Under the pieces are notes generated by a model. It was not told where the DNA came from, searched no databases, and worked only from the letters and a program-made list of their open reading frames with translations. A stretch of 64,000 nucleotides of DNA. Origin: Plasmodium relictum. Taxonomy: Eukaryota; Apicomplexa; Aconoidasida; Haemosporida; Plasmodiidae. The position numbers and the translations under genes are program-made. Below, piece by piece: positions 50,024-62,119 of this stretch (its first letter is position 1; every line of letters starts with the position of its first letter). The DNA lies in contig NC_041692.1 of the NCBI RefSeq assembly GCF_900005765.1, positions 2,232,001 through 2,296,000 of the forward strand, written 5' to 3'.

Positions 50024-51007
50024 CTTATAATAATCATATTGATTTATATTTTCATTATTTACTTTATTAATATTAGAACTATTATGCTTACCTATGTAAG
50101 TATTCTCGTACATATAATTACTATTTTCTTGTTCATAGTCATAATACTCTTTTGATTCTTTTTTCTCTTCAAGTTGATCATATTCTTCCTGACTTAATTG
50201 CTCATTTTCTTTATGATCTGCTTCTTCTTGATATTCTTGATTATCTTCTTCTTCTTCGTCCCCTTCTTCAAATTGCTCGTCTTCATAGTTTTCATATTCT
50301 TCTTCTTCGTCTTGATATTTTTTTCCATTTTTTTTAAAAGGAGTATAGTGAGACATTTTATATATCGATTTATTTTTGTTTAAATCATCATTTTTAAAAT
50401 TGTTTGAGTATGAATAATCTAAATTTGAATAATTATTTTCCATATTACTGTTGTTGTCACAAGCCAAGTATGAATTTAAATTATTCATTTTAGGGGAGGC
50501 AATAAAGTGCAATAAATTATTCCATTTAGTTTGAGCATAACTAAAAATTTCCTCTTTTGTTGGAAATAAATTATTTTTATGTAAATTTTTTTCTCTTTCT
50601 ATTTGTTCTTTAATATTATAATTAAATATAAAAATATTATTTTCATTGCATTTATAAATTTTATTTAGTAAAGTATATCGAAATTTATCATTTATTTTAT
50701 ACTGACTATAATTATCTTTTTTTGTATCACTTCCTATTAATATTTTTGCATCTACTAAATTTTTTATGCCTTCACTTAAATTTTTTAAAAAATGAGGATT
50801 TATCCATAATCTCATAGCCCTTTCTGAAACAACTTGTTGAATAAATAACAATCGAGAAATAATAATTTGTTCTAATTCATTTAACGAATGAAAAATTGTT
50901 TCATGAGCTAAAGAATCATCAAAAAAATATTCCCATATATTTTCATTTAAATCCTTCATATAATCATAGATTTCCATATTTTCAACATTCTTACGTATCT
51001 TTACCAT
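48545..51007 (-). CDS. TFB2: TFIIH subunit TFB2 (p52)
   Basis: Single exon on the minus strand, about 820 residues from ATG 51007 (MVKIRKNVENMEIYDYMKDL). A GTG six bases upstream is not needed. The Tfb2 N-terminus is clear (LNELEQIIISRLLFIQQVVS, ERAMRLWINPHF). The C-terminal Tfb2 domain contains PNMVVGILTRRSVLNAYNSD, ITANQIIKFLESYSHPC, IPINVITQLKLWESERHRLT and the ending region LLYYTPWPKNNSKEFDVWL, which is the Tfb5-binding part. TFB2 links XPB to the TFIIH core in transcription initiation and nucleotide excision repair. A highly acidic insertion (about 235-300) and a poly-Lys run (about 330-340) expand it beyond the usual 460-510 residues. Confidence 0.92.
49995..50023. repeat. Homopolymer run inside TFB2 coding region
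   Basis: About 29 T on the plus strand (A on the coding strand), encoding a Lys run. This is a likely site of length variation or sequencing error. Confidence 0.9.
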
Positions 51008-52633
51008 TTTCACTTTTTTTTGATTTTTATTTATATATGATTAAAGTATATAAAATTTTTCTTTTTTTTTTAAGGAATCTATACTTTACAAAATTCCTTT
51101 TAGTTATCTAAAAGAAAAATTCATATAAGAAAATTATCAAAAAAAAAAAAAAAATTACATAAATATATATATAACTACTAAAGGATATGAATTCACTTTA
51201 TTTTTTTTTTTTCCCCCATAATATAACAAATGTTTAATTTGATATTTAATACTACTGAATTTTTTTCATTTTTACTATTCTTTTGTTTTGTCACATTTAA
51301 TGTAACTCTTTTGATTAATTTCCATTATTTATTTTTTAATAATCCATTCATTTAGTTAACTAATCCTAACATTATTCCATTTAAATATATATATATATAT
51401 ATATATATAAATTTTTTTTTTTATTATTTTTTAACACAAATAAAGAAATATTTTAGCTATTTTATTATCCTTTTAATTATATATTTTTTCTATTTTTTTT
51501 TTTCTCTTTTTGATGTTAATATTATAAGCATTATCTATTTTTATGAATATTATTGCTTATTTAGATGAAATATATATGATTTATGCCTTTATATTAAAAA
51601 TAATCATAAAATAAATAAATGATTTTCATAAATAGTATGTTATAAATGTAATTGTAAAATAATTATCTTTTTTATAATAAAATATATCTCAGATTTAAAT
51701 TTAATAAGATCTTATATGTATTTTATACATACGAAATTTTTTTTTTTTATTATTTTAAAAAAAATAATTTTTTATTTTTATTTTCGAAAGATAATATATA
51801 TATAAACAAAAATTATACAAACCTGATATAGGAAAGACTAGAACCATATGCAAATTAATTTCTCTTTTACTTAATGATTAAATAAGAAAAATAAGAAAAA
51901 TAAAAATTGTTTAAAATTTCAGATTTTTATTTTCTTTTAAATTATGTTGTATGAACATATGAACACTAAATAAAAAAATAAATAAATCATTTTATATCAA
52001 AAAATAAGTAGAAAAATTGTGTAGAGATTTATGCATCATATGTTATATATTTAACTTTTAGTTTATAAATTTTCGGAACACAAAAAAAATTTTTTAAATA
52101 TCATTTATGTAATTTTACATTACTAAAAAAATTTAAATTACCCAAAAAATATATTTTTTCCCTCAAATATACGAATTACATTTTCAATATGTATTCTTTT
52201 ATATTATTTGATTAAACCCCATTTAAATAAGAAATATTTTAACGAGTATTAGTTTAGAAAAATATTATGTAGTAAAAAATTACTTCTTAAAATAGAAAGA
52301 ATTATATAATTATTATAAATTTAAATAGATGTAAAAAAAAAAAATGAGTATATATAAGCTTTACTATATAACAAGGTATAAAATTTACTATAAAACAAGT
52401 TTATTCTTTGTAATTTCTTTAAAATCTCTTTTTCCATATTGTATTTATATTAAATAGAATTTTTATACTATTTTTTCTATTTTTTTTGGCAACTTATAAT
52501 AAAAATAGTATGTATTTTTTTTCCCATAAATTATTTTAAAATTTTTCCTAAAAAAATCAGTTTATATATATTTTGACTCAATTTCCAAAAAAAAAAAAAG
52601 ATACCTTAATTATCATAAAATATAGTGAAAATG

Positions 52634-52637
<4 letters not shown>

Positions 52638-52691
<54 letters not shown>
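52638..52691. repeat. (AT)n microsatellite
   Basis: About 54 bp of TA dinucleotides, 340 bp upstream of the U3 candidate. Confidence 0.95.
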
Positions 52692-52693
<2 letters not shown>

Positions 52694-53032
52694 TTTATGA
52701 AAAAAAATTATTTATAAAGAAAATAAAAATTAAGTAATGTTGATGAAACAAATATGATAAATTACAAAAAATAAAAAAATATTTCTTACATGTTTTTGCT
52801 AAATGAGAAAAAAAGAAGGATTAAGTAAAAATTAATGAATTTATTGATAATTATAAAATTTTTTAATTATTTTTGAATTAAGCTTTTATTAAAAAGAGTA
52901 AAAATATAAAAATTTCATTTATATGAGATGTTTTATAAGATTTTTTTGAGGTTCTGTTTTTTATTTTTCTAAGTGGTACAATAACAGTGTTCAAAAATAT
53001 ACATAGTAAATTAATTTTTTCATAATACTTAT

Positions 53033-53200
53033 GTCGACGAATACTTAGTCAAGATCATTGCTATAGTATTTGTGATGTTTTATTATTATAATACAACAGA
53101 TTATCAAAAGTGATGATGAAATGACGCAGCTCTACAATGAATATATTTCGAATTTTTCAATTTCTTTTGAAATTGTAAAAATTCCGAAAAGTCTGATATT
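53033..53200 (+). ncRNA. U3 small nucleolar RNA candidate
   Basis: The segment starts GTCGACGAATACTTAG and continues AAGATCATTGCTATAGTA. This follows the 5' domain of eukaryotic U3, which as I recall in yeast begins GUCGACGUACUUCAGGAUCA and then UUUCUAUAG (boxes A' and A, which pair with 18S precursor). A possible box C' (GTGATG) lies near 53,072. A box C (GTGATGATGAAATGAC) lies at 53,110. Next comes a strong hairpin (arms about 53,148-53,165 and 53,169-53,186), then a box D, AGTCTGA, at about 53,190-53,196. Box order 5' domain, C', C, stem, D is that of U3, whose job is early 18S rRNA processing in the nucleolus. The 3' end is uncertain and could lie further downstream; box B is not clear. 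Confidence 0.68.
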
Positions 53201-53267
53201 TTTTTAGCAATTAAATAATATTATTTTTTTGCTAAAAGCCTGAGCATGCCGTCCGCTGAACTTACCA
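53201..53267. other. Hairpin plus GC-rich element behind the U3 candidate
   Basis: TTTAGCAA at about 53,203-53,211 pairs with TTGCTAAA at about 53,229-53,236, and the inner AAATAAT/ATTATTT pairs as well. Directly after it comes AGCCTGAGCATGCCGTCCGC and TGAACTTACC, by far the most GC-rich stretch nearby. It may be the true 3' part of the U3 RNA, a 3'-processing signal, or a promoter element of another transcript. Confidence 0.45.
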
Positions 53268-54521
53268 TTTTTCTATGTACATATTAATTACTTTTATAAA
53301 AAAAAAAAAATACGAAAATTAAAACAAAGAAAAAAATTGTATAGTGGCCTTTTGGTATATTTTTTTTTTATTTAATTTTTTATAATTGAAACTTTTTATA
53401 CTTACTCTCATTTTACGCTTATTATAAAAAATACAAATTTACGTTACCTAAATAGGTCGAATTATTGGCCTTGTTAATGAATCGATAGTTTGAAATTGTG
53501 ATATTATTAATAGAAATATTAATTATAAGTTCTTACTTTGTACTAATATTTTATAATTCTGTTTGAAAAAAGCTTCATTAATAAGGTTTCTTTTTTTTTT
53601 TTTTATTCTAAATAAAAATCACTAAGGATTAATTTTTATATTTTTCAGTAAATGAAGAAATCTTTAGTTTTATATTATAATGGTTTATGTATATTGAAGT
53701 ATTTTGTACTTATGGAAATTATTAATGAAATTCTTTGGCTTAAGTAGTTTTGAATAAATTTTTTATTATAACATTATGATGTAGTGTTGAATGTTAATAA
53801 AAAAAAATTTATTTTATAGAAATTATACGATTTTTACTTAATATTGTTATCTTATGAATTTAAGTTAAAAAAAAAAGAATTTTCTTTAAAATCTTGAAGT
53901 TTTATTGTCAGATAATGCCTTAGAGCTTTTAAGTTATCTTTTTCTTTTATTGAAGAAAGAAATAAAATAAAATGCAGCTTCATTTTATAAATAATTAAGA
54001 TGATGCTTTATGGTGAATTATATTATAATAAATAATTATAAAACTTGAAATATTATAAACTTAAGATATAATATATCGTGCATATGAGCATTTTATAAAT
54101 TATAATTTTATCGTCCATATATTTCAAAAATAAATTTAATTAATAAAATTTTTTTTTACTTAAATATTAACATTTTTTAGTTATTACACATATTTATATA
54201 TATCTAAAGTACACTTAAAAAGGAAACAATAGTAAATTTTTTTTTTTTATGTTTTAATATATATTTTTTTTTATTTAAAGATAAACTTATCAAAAAAAAA
54301 TTTATTACAAAGAAGCAAAATTATGAAAAATAATTATATAAAATAATTTTTATAAAAAATAATATACCTTTTTAAAAAAAAATAATTCAAAATGATTTTT
54401 TTTCATTTCATATAATTTTAAAAAAAAAAATTTTTCCCTTTATTCTTAATTAAAAATGTGAATCTATTAATTATATTCCTCCTTATAAGAATTTTTTTTT
54501 TTTAAATTAAAATAAATATAT

Positions 54522-57500
54522 ATGAGAATACTCTGCAATCTTATAATATTGGTGTTTTTTTATTTTCCTAATAAAATTATAAATTCATTTAAAATACATG
54601 GAAATTTAAAACATTGTAATAAAATATTATTGAATATTTATAAGGAGACAAATGAATCAAAAACAGATATAATAGAAAATAACATCTTAAAGAGTAAGAA
54701 AAGATATTCATTTAGCCCGGTTAAAAGAAATACTATAGAAGATATTAAGAAAAGAATAAAATTTAATGAAAAAATAGAAAAAGAAAAAAAGAAAAAATTC
54801 TTTAAAAAAAAAGACATACACAAATCCTTAATTGAAGATATTAAGAAGGAAAATATAAATGAAGAAATAAAATCACTGGGAAGAATTAATACAAATGATG
54901 ATTGGGTTAGTCAAAATATTTTGCCTCTACCAGTAGAAAAATCAGAAGAAACATATAACTGTTTAATATTATGCAAGGGGGTTCCTTTTAATATAGATAA
55001 TTCTCACATTAAAAATTTTTTTAAACCTTATGAAATAATAGATAAATATATTATATACATTAAAGATAAAAAAGGAAATTTTTTTGGAGACGTATTTGTA
55101 AGATTTTTAAATAAAGAACAAAAATACTTAGCCTTAAAAAATAAAAATTATAAATTTTTATTGCATAGATATATACAGCTATTTAACATCAATGAAGAGC
55201 ATTATGAAGAATATTTTAATATAGGTTATAAAAATCCTCCTTCATATAAAAATTACGTTCCTATAAAAAATATAATTGTTTCTAATAATTATGATTTTCA
55301 TGAGAAGAATATTATTACTTCTTACAATAACTATGATAAAGACGAGGATACAGAGGAATTAAGAGAAAAAGTTAATAAGAATGGTATTCTCTTAAAAAAT
55401 ATATATACTGGTAAGAAGTTAAAAGGAAGAATCACATCAGTGCACACTTACGGTGTTTTTATTGATTGTGATGTTTATATAAAAAATAAAAATAACAAAT
55501 TTATAAAGATTTTAGCATTATTGCATAAAAATAAATTAACTATAAATGTTGGTTTACCTTTTGATCCATTATGTGAACAAGAAAAAAAAGAATTAATTTT
55601 GCAAAAAAATATGAACATAATTGTGTATGTTGATAAAATTATTAAAAAAAATGAAGACTTTAACAGATCAGATGATCCAAACAAAAATAATTTAATTTTT
55701 TTTAATTTAACCTTAGATTCATCTATAACAGAAGAAAAAATTGAATGGCTTCAAAAATTGAAATTAAAAAGAGGTTATATTAACAGAATAATTGATAGCA
55801 ACAATAATGAATCAAAAACAAATGCTTCTGCTGAAAATTATAGTAAATTACTTCTAAATTCTGACAGTTGTATGGAAAAATTACAAACAGAAATACACAA
55901 AATAAAAGAAAATAATGATAAAAATACAAGTGAAAATATGTGCATAAACGAAAAAGTATCTGATGAGAAAATTAAAAATGTAAATGAGCAAGTTTTGAAA
56001 CCAACTGAAATAAATAATGAAAAGGAATTCATGAATGACAATTGCAGATATGTAGATTATGAGGAAGGCTCTATTTATGATCAAAATTTTAATAGTAGAA
56101 CAAAAGAGAAATTAATACAAGAAAAAAATAAAAAATATAAAAGAGATTCTAAAAATAGAATAAGCAAAATTTATTTGATGAATAATTTAAATCATGAAAA
56201 TAATTATACTGATAATAAATCAAAAAAACAAAAGAAAAATAACAAACTAAGAAGTTTAAATAAGGGAAAAAACGAAATTAAGGAACAAATAATTGGTAAG
56301 AAAAAAAAATTTAAATTAAATGTAAAAAAAATAAAAAAAAAAAAAAAAAATTCAAATACAAGTTATGATGAATACGAAAATATTGATGATATATTTCCAT
56401 TTTATTTAATTAATGAGGATGAAGAAAATTCAAAAAAAGGAAAAAATGAAGAAAATAAAGAAAGTGAAGGAAATCAAGAAAGTGAAGAAAATCAAGAAGA
56501 TATTAACAGAACAAATACTGATAAAAATACAAACGATAAAGAAGGATTAATAAATAAAGAAATAAAAAAAAATTTAACTGAAAAATATAATGATGAAATG
56601 AACAGCATTTTAAAGAATATTTATAGCAGTCATACAGAAAGAAATATATCAGCAAATCATATTGACAGTAGTAGACAAAAAAAAGAAAGAGAAGACAAAA
56701 AAAAGAAAATATTAAAAGTTTCAAAAAATGTAAACGATGAACATAAAAGTAATAGTATTATGAATGAAAATGAAAATACAAATATGGGATGTTTTGAAAG
56801 AATACACAATAGAGAAAAATGGAAAAATGATATTAGAAAAGAAGAATCATCATTTTATTCAAGAATATTTGGATTTAATACTGATATAAATGATTTTTAT
56901 TCAAATGATATAAAAGAAAATAATATAAATGAAAAATGTAAGAAATTAAATATCATTGAAGAAAACATAAAATTAAATGAAAATGAAATTAAATATGAAA
57001 ATATGGATTACAAAAATTCATATTTAGTGTGTGCAGAAAATTTAGAAAATGAAGAAAAATCAGGAAGAGAAGAAAAAGAAAAAAGAAGTAAAGTAGGAGA
57101 AGAAGAAGGAAAAGAAGTAGAAAGAGGAGAAATGAAGCATTTGTTGAGTAATAAGGAGTTGAATGAAAGTAAAAATAATTTAAATTATATTATAAACTAC
57201 AATAATGATTCTCTTGATTTCTCCAATTTTTCTGAATTATCATTGGAAGAATTAAAAAAAGAAATTTACAAAAGGAATTATTTGTTACCAATAGAAATAT
57301 CAATAGATAGTTTAAGAAATCGCCTAATACAAATATATATTTGCGAAAAAAACAATGTTGATTTTGATAATTTTCCAATTATTAGATATTATTTATTTGA
57401 TTTCTATTTATCAATTGAAGATATTAAAACATTAATATTATCTAACAGAAAATTTTTAAATAAAAAAAGTATAGATAAAAAATTATTAGACACTTTGAAG

Positions 57501-58352
57501 ATAAATGAATTGAAATATTTGTTACATAAGGCTATGGAAAATTTTCGCTTGTGGGAACCTGATGATTCCATTAAAAGAAAAATTTTAAATTTTAATAAAG
57601 ATTTATTATTAAAACAAAATTTGCATAATGTTGATAATATAAATAAAAAAAACTTAATTATATTATGGAATGATTTTAAGGATTTTATGTTAAACTATGT
57701 TTATCGCTATGATTCTAAATACGATTCTTATGAAAACATTGGAAAGAATGATGAAAATAACAAAAATTCTACAACCAATATTATGAATAATAGTAACATA
57801 AGTATGAATAAATATATAAAGAGAGTAAAAGAAATGGATAAAAAAAATTTTTTCTTCAGTAGTGAAGAATCTTTTATCGAAAATTTAGAAAATCAAATGA
57901 ATAAGGAGAAACAAAAAGATTCATTTAAAAATTCATTAATTGCATTAAACCAAAATGATGAAAACGAAAATGAATTACCTGATAAAATAAATTTGAAAGA
58001 GGCAATGAAACTTTTGAATAATAGGGCATTTCAAAAAAAAGCAAAGAGATCTCTCAACGACGAATCAAATGAGAAAGAAAATAAAGACTATATAAAGAAA
58101 ATTATTCATGTTATTATAAAGAACAAGAAATATTTTAAAGAAAATTTAAATGAAGAAATTTTAAAAAAAATTCCCTATGAAGAACTAATTGTATGTAACT
58201 GAAATTATTTAAAAAAATAATTTTTATCTTCTGAATATATAAATTTTTATTCAATTTAGCCATCTATATATATATATATATATATTTTTTTTTTTTTATT
58301 TTAGTTTATGTTAGATAAATTGCCAGTTGACGCTATAGAAGAATTGTTATAA
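54522..58352 (+). CDS. RRM + S1 domain RNA-binding protein with N-terminal leader
   Basis: Two exons: 54522-58190 and 58305-58352, phase 0, giving about 1,238 residues. The N-terminus MRILCNLIILVFFYFPNKII is signal-like and is followed by a basic, Asn/Lys-rich stretch, so a bipartite apicoplast leader is likely. An RRM-like fold spans about 145-225 (CLILCKGVPF as RNP2, FFGDVFVRF as RNP1). An S1 domain begins about 295 (GKKLKGRITSVHTYGVFIDC). A SAP-like helix pair lies near 896-936 (LSLEELKKEIYKRNYLLPIE). The rest is Lys/Glu/Asn low complexity. The last exon adds FMLDKLPVDAIEELL. S1 and RRM domains both bind RNA. A role in organelle translation or RNA handling is inference. I do not know a named homolog. 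Confidence 0.72.
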
Positions 58353-58668
58353 AAAGGAAAATTATTGATTGTTTTTACTTTTTAAAAGTTACATTAAAAA
58401 AAAATATATTTTATATAACACATTTAGTAAGTAAATTCTTAATTTATAATATTTTGTTTTTAAAAAATAAAAAATGAAAAGATAGAACTTATATCCATAG
58501 TATTTAATTTTTTAGTTTATATATAAATATAAACACCAAAAGTATCAATGGATATTAATTTATTAAAAAAAAATTTTTAAAAAATTTAAGTGAATACAAA
58601 TATTGTAAAGGTTTAAATAAAGAAATGCATATACACATATATATGTTACTCTTTTTTTAAAAAGATAT
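58353..58668. other. Short convergent intergenic
   Basis: About 315 bp between two 3' ends, A/T-rich only. Confidence 0.65.
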
Positions 58669-60891
58669 TCATCTCATTCTATTAGCTACAAAGATATCAT
58701 ATATATTTCTCACATACATCATAATATATCTATTTACAATTGCGTTTCTCTCATTATATTCTCTTATACTATCTTTGAGTATTTTTTCTTGATATAAAAT
58801 ATTTTCCAGAGATTTGAAATTTTCATTTTTATATATTTTCCTTTTATTAGAAAAATTTAAAAGAACTTGTAGTACTTTAGCATTCGTACTAAAATTTTGT
58901 TCTGTATACCTTCCTTGAAATGCTCCCATCCATTTGTTAGCTATTTTTAATAATTCCTTGATGATATTTTTAACATGGTTTCTTATTAATTCACTATTCA
59001 ATATAGAATAATTATCAAAATATATTTTAATTGCTGGCTTAATAAATGGGGCAAATGACATCAAAACTCCAAGGTAATAATGGATAAGATGAACTTCACT
59101 GTTAGTTTCAATAAATTTAAATATATGATTAACCAAGTTTTTATTTATTACTTTAAAATATGAATTCGAAAGTAGTAAAATAATATCTACTTCATTTATG
59201 AGGTATTTTTCTTTTCCTTTTTTAAGTTCTTGTTTAAATTTTATGCTTAAGTTTGGGCTTGTTAAAATAAATTCAGTCATATTTAAAGCGTAAATATTAG
59301 GCAATAAATTTACAATAGGATATAAGGTTCTATCTGCTTCATAAATCATCGGGCTTATATCTATGTAAAACTTATTGCTGAATTTATGAACAACCTTTTT
59401 ATTTACAATTACCTCTTTATAATTTTTTAACATTTCTAAATTTCTAAAGCATAAATGTGTCATCATAATATCATTAGTTAGCGTACTCATACTTTTTGCT
59501 AAGCATTGTCCTGTAATTAATTCTAATTCACGCATAACTGACACATGACTGCTTTTTTTAAACATTTTTTTTATACGACTATGAGAAACAACAGGAATTC
59601 TATTTAAAAAAAGACTGTTTTGATATTCATTAAACATTCGTAATTCAAGTAAATTAGTTTCTTTTGCATATCTTCTACTTGGTTTACCATGCATTTTCCT
59701 AGAAATATCTTCATATTTGTTCATGCCTTCCCTAGAATTGTCTTTTTTATTTCTTCTAAAAAAATTAAAAAAGCCTTTTTTACTTCGTCCATCCTCTGAA
59801 TAGTCCCTATATTGATCATTATTTCTTGGATTTTCATTATATTCATTATGCCCTTGATGATTCGATGAATCCAAATCACTGGAAGAAATTGAAGGTTGTC
59901 TTTCTCTGTAACTATTCCTTTCATTATTTGCACTTGAATTTTCATTATATGGACTGGTACTAATATCAGCAGGAATATCATATTCTGATTTAACAATTAC
60001 AACAGATTTATCTTTAAAATTATCTTGGGGTCTTTTAAGAACTACCTCATCATAAATATTATCATCAGAACTAGATGAATTATGTGGTTCTTCATATATA
60101 TTCTCATTTCTATGATTTGAAGATCTGCCTCTTGGACCATATAGAGATTCAGAATGTTTTGAAGAATGTGCTTGCTCTTCATGTTCATATGAAGGTTCAT
60201 TAGGTGAATAAGTTGATTCATGTCTGTTGTATGGTTCATTGTATATATTTGAACTTCGGGAACCTTCTTCGGGATTTCTTGGATTCATATTTGAATTATG
60301 TTCATTGTTTCCTACAAATGGAGCATTTCTGTATATATCTTTATTAGCCATTGAAATTCTATTCATATCATCATCTTCATCAAACTCGTAATCACTAAAA
60401 TTACTCATGCTGAGTCCTAAATTTTTTTGAAAATCCTCAAATGATTTACCTAAATACGGAACCTTTTTTTTATAGGTTATATTTTCATTATTTTGAGGTA
60501 TATTTGGATTTATACCATATGCTTCATTAATATATACTGATGGTATATTTCCTTCACTTCTTCCATGACTACTTTCATATTGTTCCATTCTATTTGGTTC
60601 ATATCTACTAAAAGTGTTACTAGCAACATCAACATTTGATGATGACCATTTATTTTGAAAATTTTGTTCTCTATTTAATGAACGTTCTCTATTTTGATGG
60701 TGTCTCTCGTTAGAATAGTTTATATTTGAATCATCATAAGAAGTAGGTAAACTTCCATTATTTTCGAAGAGTTGTGCAAGTTTTCTTACCCTTCCTGGAT
60801 CTTGCATTTGCCCATTTACATATAGAGTATTCCATAATAGAAAAAAGAAAATAAATGGAACATAAAAAAAAAAATTGTATTTTTCTTTCAT
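58669..60891 (-). CDS. Secreted protein of unknown function (740 aa)
   Basis: Single exon on the minus strand. ATG 60891 gives MKEKYNFFFYVPFIFFFLLW, a strong signal peptide with a likely cleavage after about residue 27 (YVNG|QMQDPG). The frame continues 54 bp upstream only from a TTG. Residues about 40-430 are hydrophilic and disordered, rich in Asn/Ser/Glu/Arg/Tyr, with recurring Pro/Asn/Tyr words (NIYEEPHN, SPYNENSS). A Lys/Arg cluster (KKGFFNFFRRNKKD) could be a processing or membrane-contact site. The C-terminal half (about 440-740) is well-ordered, mostly helical and conserved-looking, with two cysteines (ITGQCLAKS, MMTHLCFRNL). There is no second membrane helix or GPI signal. The layout suits an apical-organelle or parasitophorous-vacuole protein, but I do not recognise it. 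Confidence 0.78.
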   Translation of the reverse strand: MKEKYNFFFYVPFIFFFLLWNTLYVNGQMQDPGRVRKLAQLFENNGSLPTSYDDSNINYSNERHHQNRERSLNREQNFQNKWSSSNVDVASNTFSRYEPNRMEQYESSHGRSEGNIPSVYINEAYGINPNIPQNNENITYKKKVPYLGKSFEDFQKNLGLSMSNFSDYEFDEDDDMNRISMANKDIYRNAPFVGNNEHNSNMNPRNPEEGSRSSNIYNEPYNRHESTYSPNEPSYEHEEQAHSSKHSESLYGPRGRSSNHRNENIYEEPHNSSSSDDNIYDEVVLKRPQDNFKDKSVVIVKSEYDIPADISTSPYNENSSANNERNSYRERQPSISSSDLDSSNHQGHNEYNENPRNNDQYRDYSEDGRSKKGFFNFFRRNKKDNSREGMNKYEDISRKMHGKPSRRYAKETNLLELRMFNEYQNSLFLNRIPVVSHSRIKKMFKKSSHVSVMRELELITGQCLAKSMSTLTNDIMMTHLCFRNLEMLKNYKEVIVNKKVVHKFSNKFYIDISPMIYEADRTLYPIVNLLPNIYALNMTEFILTSPNLSIKFKQELKKGKEKYLINEVDIILLLSNSYFKVINKNLVNHIFKFIETNSEVHLIHYYLGVLMSFAPFIKPAIKIYFDNYSILNSELIRNHVKNIIKELLKIANKWMGAFQGRYTEQNFSTNAKVLQVLLNFSNKRKIYKNENFKSLENILYQEKILKDSIREYNERNAIVNRYIMMYVRNIYDIFVANRMR

Positions 60892-61069
60892 TTTGGAAGA
60901 AAAATTTATATAAAAAGAAGAAATATTATTATTTTTAAGGAGCAATTATACTATAATTTAAGTATAACAATTCTAAATACTTTTTATTTTAAAAGAAAGA
61001 ATAATGTTTTTAATTTATTCTTATTTTGATCTCTTTTTTTTATTTTTTTTTTTACTTATTTCTATTTTT

Positions 61070-61147
61070 GTTATTTGGTTATTTGATTATTTGGTTATTT
61101 GATTATTTGGTTATTTGGTTATTTGATTATTTAGTTATTTGATTATT
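61070..61147. repeat. 8-bp tandem repeat (RTTATTTG)n
   Basis: About ten copies of GTTATTTG/ATTATTTG, 180-255 bp upstream of the secreted-protein ATG. The alternation of G and A at the first base varies from unit to unit. Confidence 0.95.
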
Positions 61148-62119
61148 TTTTTTTTTTTTTTCATTATTTTGGCTATTTTTTTTTTTGCAACAGCTATCTG
61201 TTTACAAACTTATGAAAACAAGAATATGTTTTTTTGTTAAAAAATTTATAGAAGGGAAGTTGTTTAAAAAGTGTAAGGTAAAACAATTCTTGTATTACCA
61301 AAAATTGGTTTAGATTCATAAAAATAAAATGAGCATTTTATTATATATTTTTTTTTTATAATAAAGTTTTTTTAATTACTGTTTAAATTTCCAATGTTTT
61401 CATTCGTTTCTTAATTTTTTTCTTTAATAAATACCTGATTTTTAATATCTGCTAATTTCTTAATCTTATAAAAAATTTTCACTTCTTTTACTTAAGATTA
61501 CTATAGATTATTGCTTTATTAAGACATTTTCTTATATAGATAATATACTTAATGTTATATTTTTTTAAAATATCTTTTCTATGTTCTAATAAAATTTTAA
61601 TTTTTGAGGAAATCATTAATTTTTTTTTCAACTATTCTTATATTTGAAAATTTATAGCATAACGAGTATATATATTTTTTTAAATTTAAAAAATAGTTAC
61701 AAAGTAAAATTTAATTAAAAATAAGTAAAAGGTCCTATAAGTTTCTGAGAAAAGAAATTATTACAATATTTAATAATATTAATGAAACCATTTTTACAAC
61801 GTACGCGATATAGTGGGCTTATGATAATTCGATAAAAAAGATAAATGCAATTTTTTTCTCGCAAATGGTATCGTAATAATGAAATAACTTAGGTTTATAA
61901 AATAGCATATCATAGTTTTTAATAGATAATTAGTAATATAATTTGACTTTCACTTTTTGTTTTTTCTAATCATTTTCTTAAAATAATCACAGATGTGTGG
62001 TCAATAAAGAGTATCATCTTCCTTTTTCGAACTTTCATTAGGATAAAGTAAAATAAAATACAACTAAAAGTTGTAAACAAAAGATATTTGAAGAAACATG
62101 TACAATAAATTAAAATCAT

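Larger units (their letters stand above)
51008..54521. other. Long divergent intergenic region with an RNA-gene candidate
   Basis: About 3.5 kb between two 5' ends, the longest internal gap of the window. It holds (AT)n tracts (51,388-51,410 and 52,638-52,691), the U3-like snoRNA candidate at about 53,033-53,200, and a GC-rich patch at 53,231-53,267. I see no protein gene. Confidence 0.6.

Noticed and set aside
59721-60239. Minus-strand Met/Ile-rich frames
   Set aside because: Alternative frames within the secreted-protein gene.
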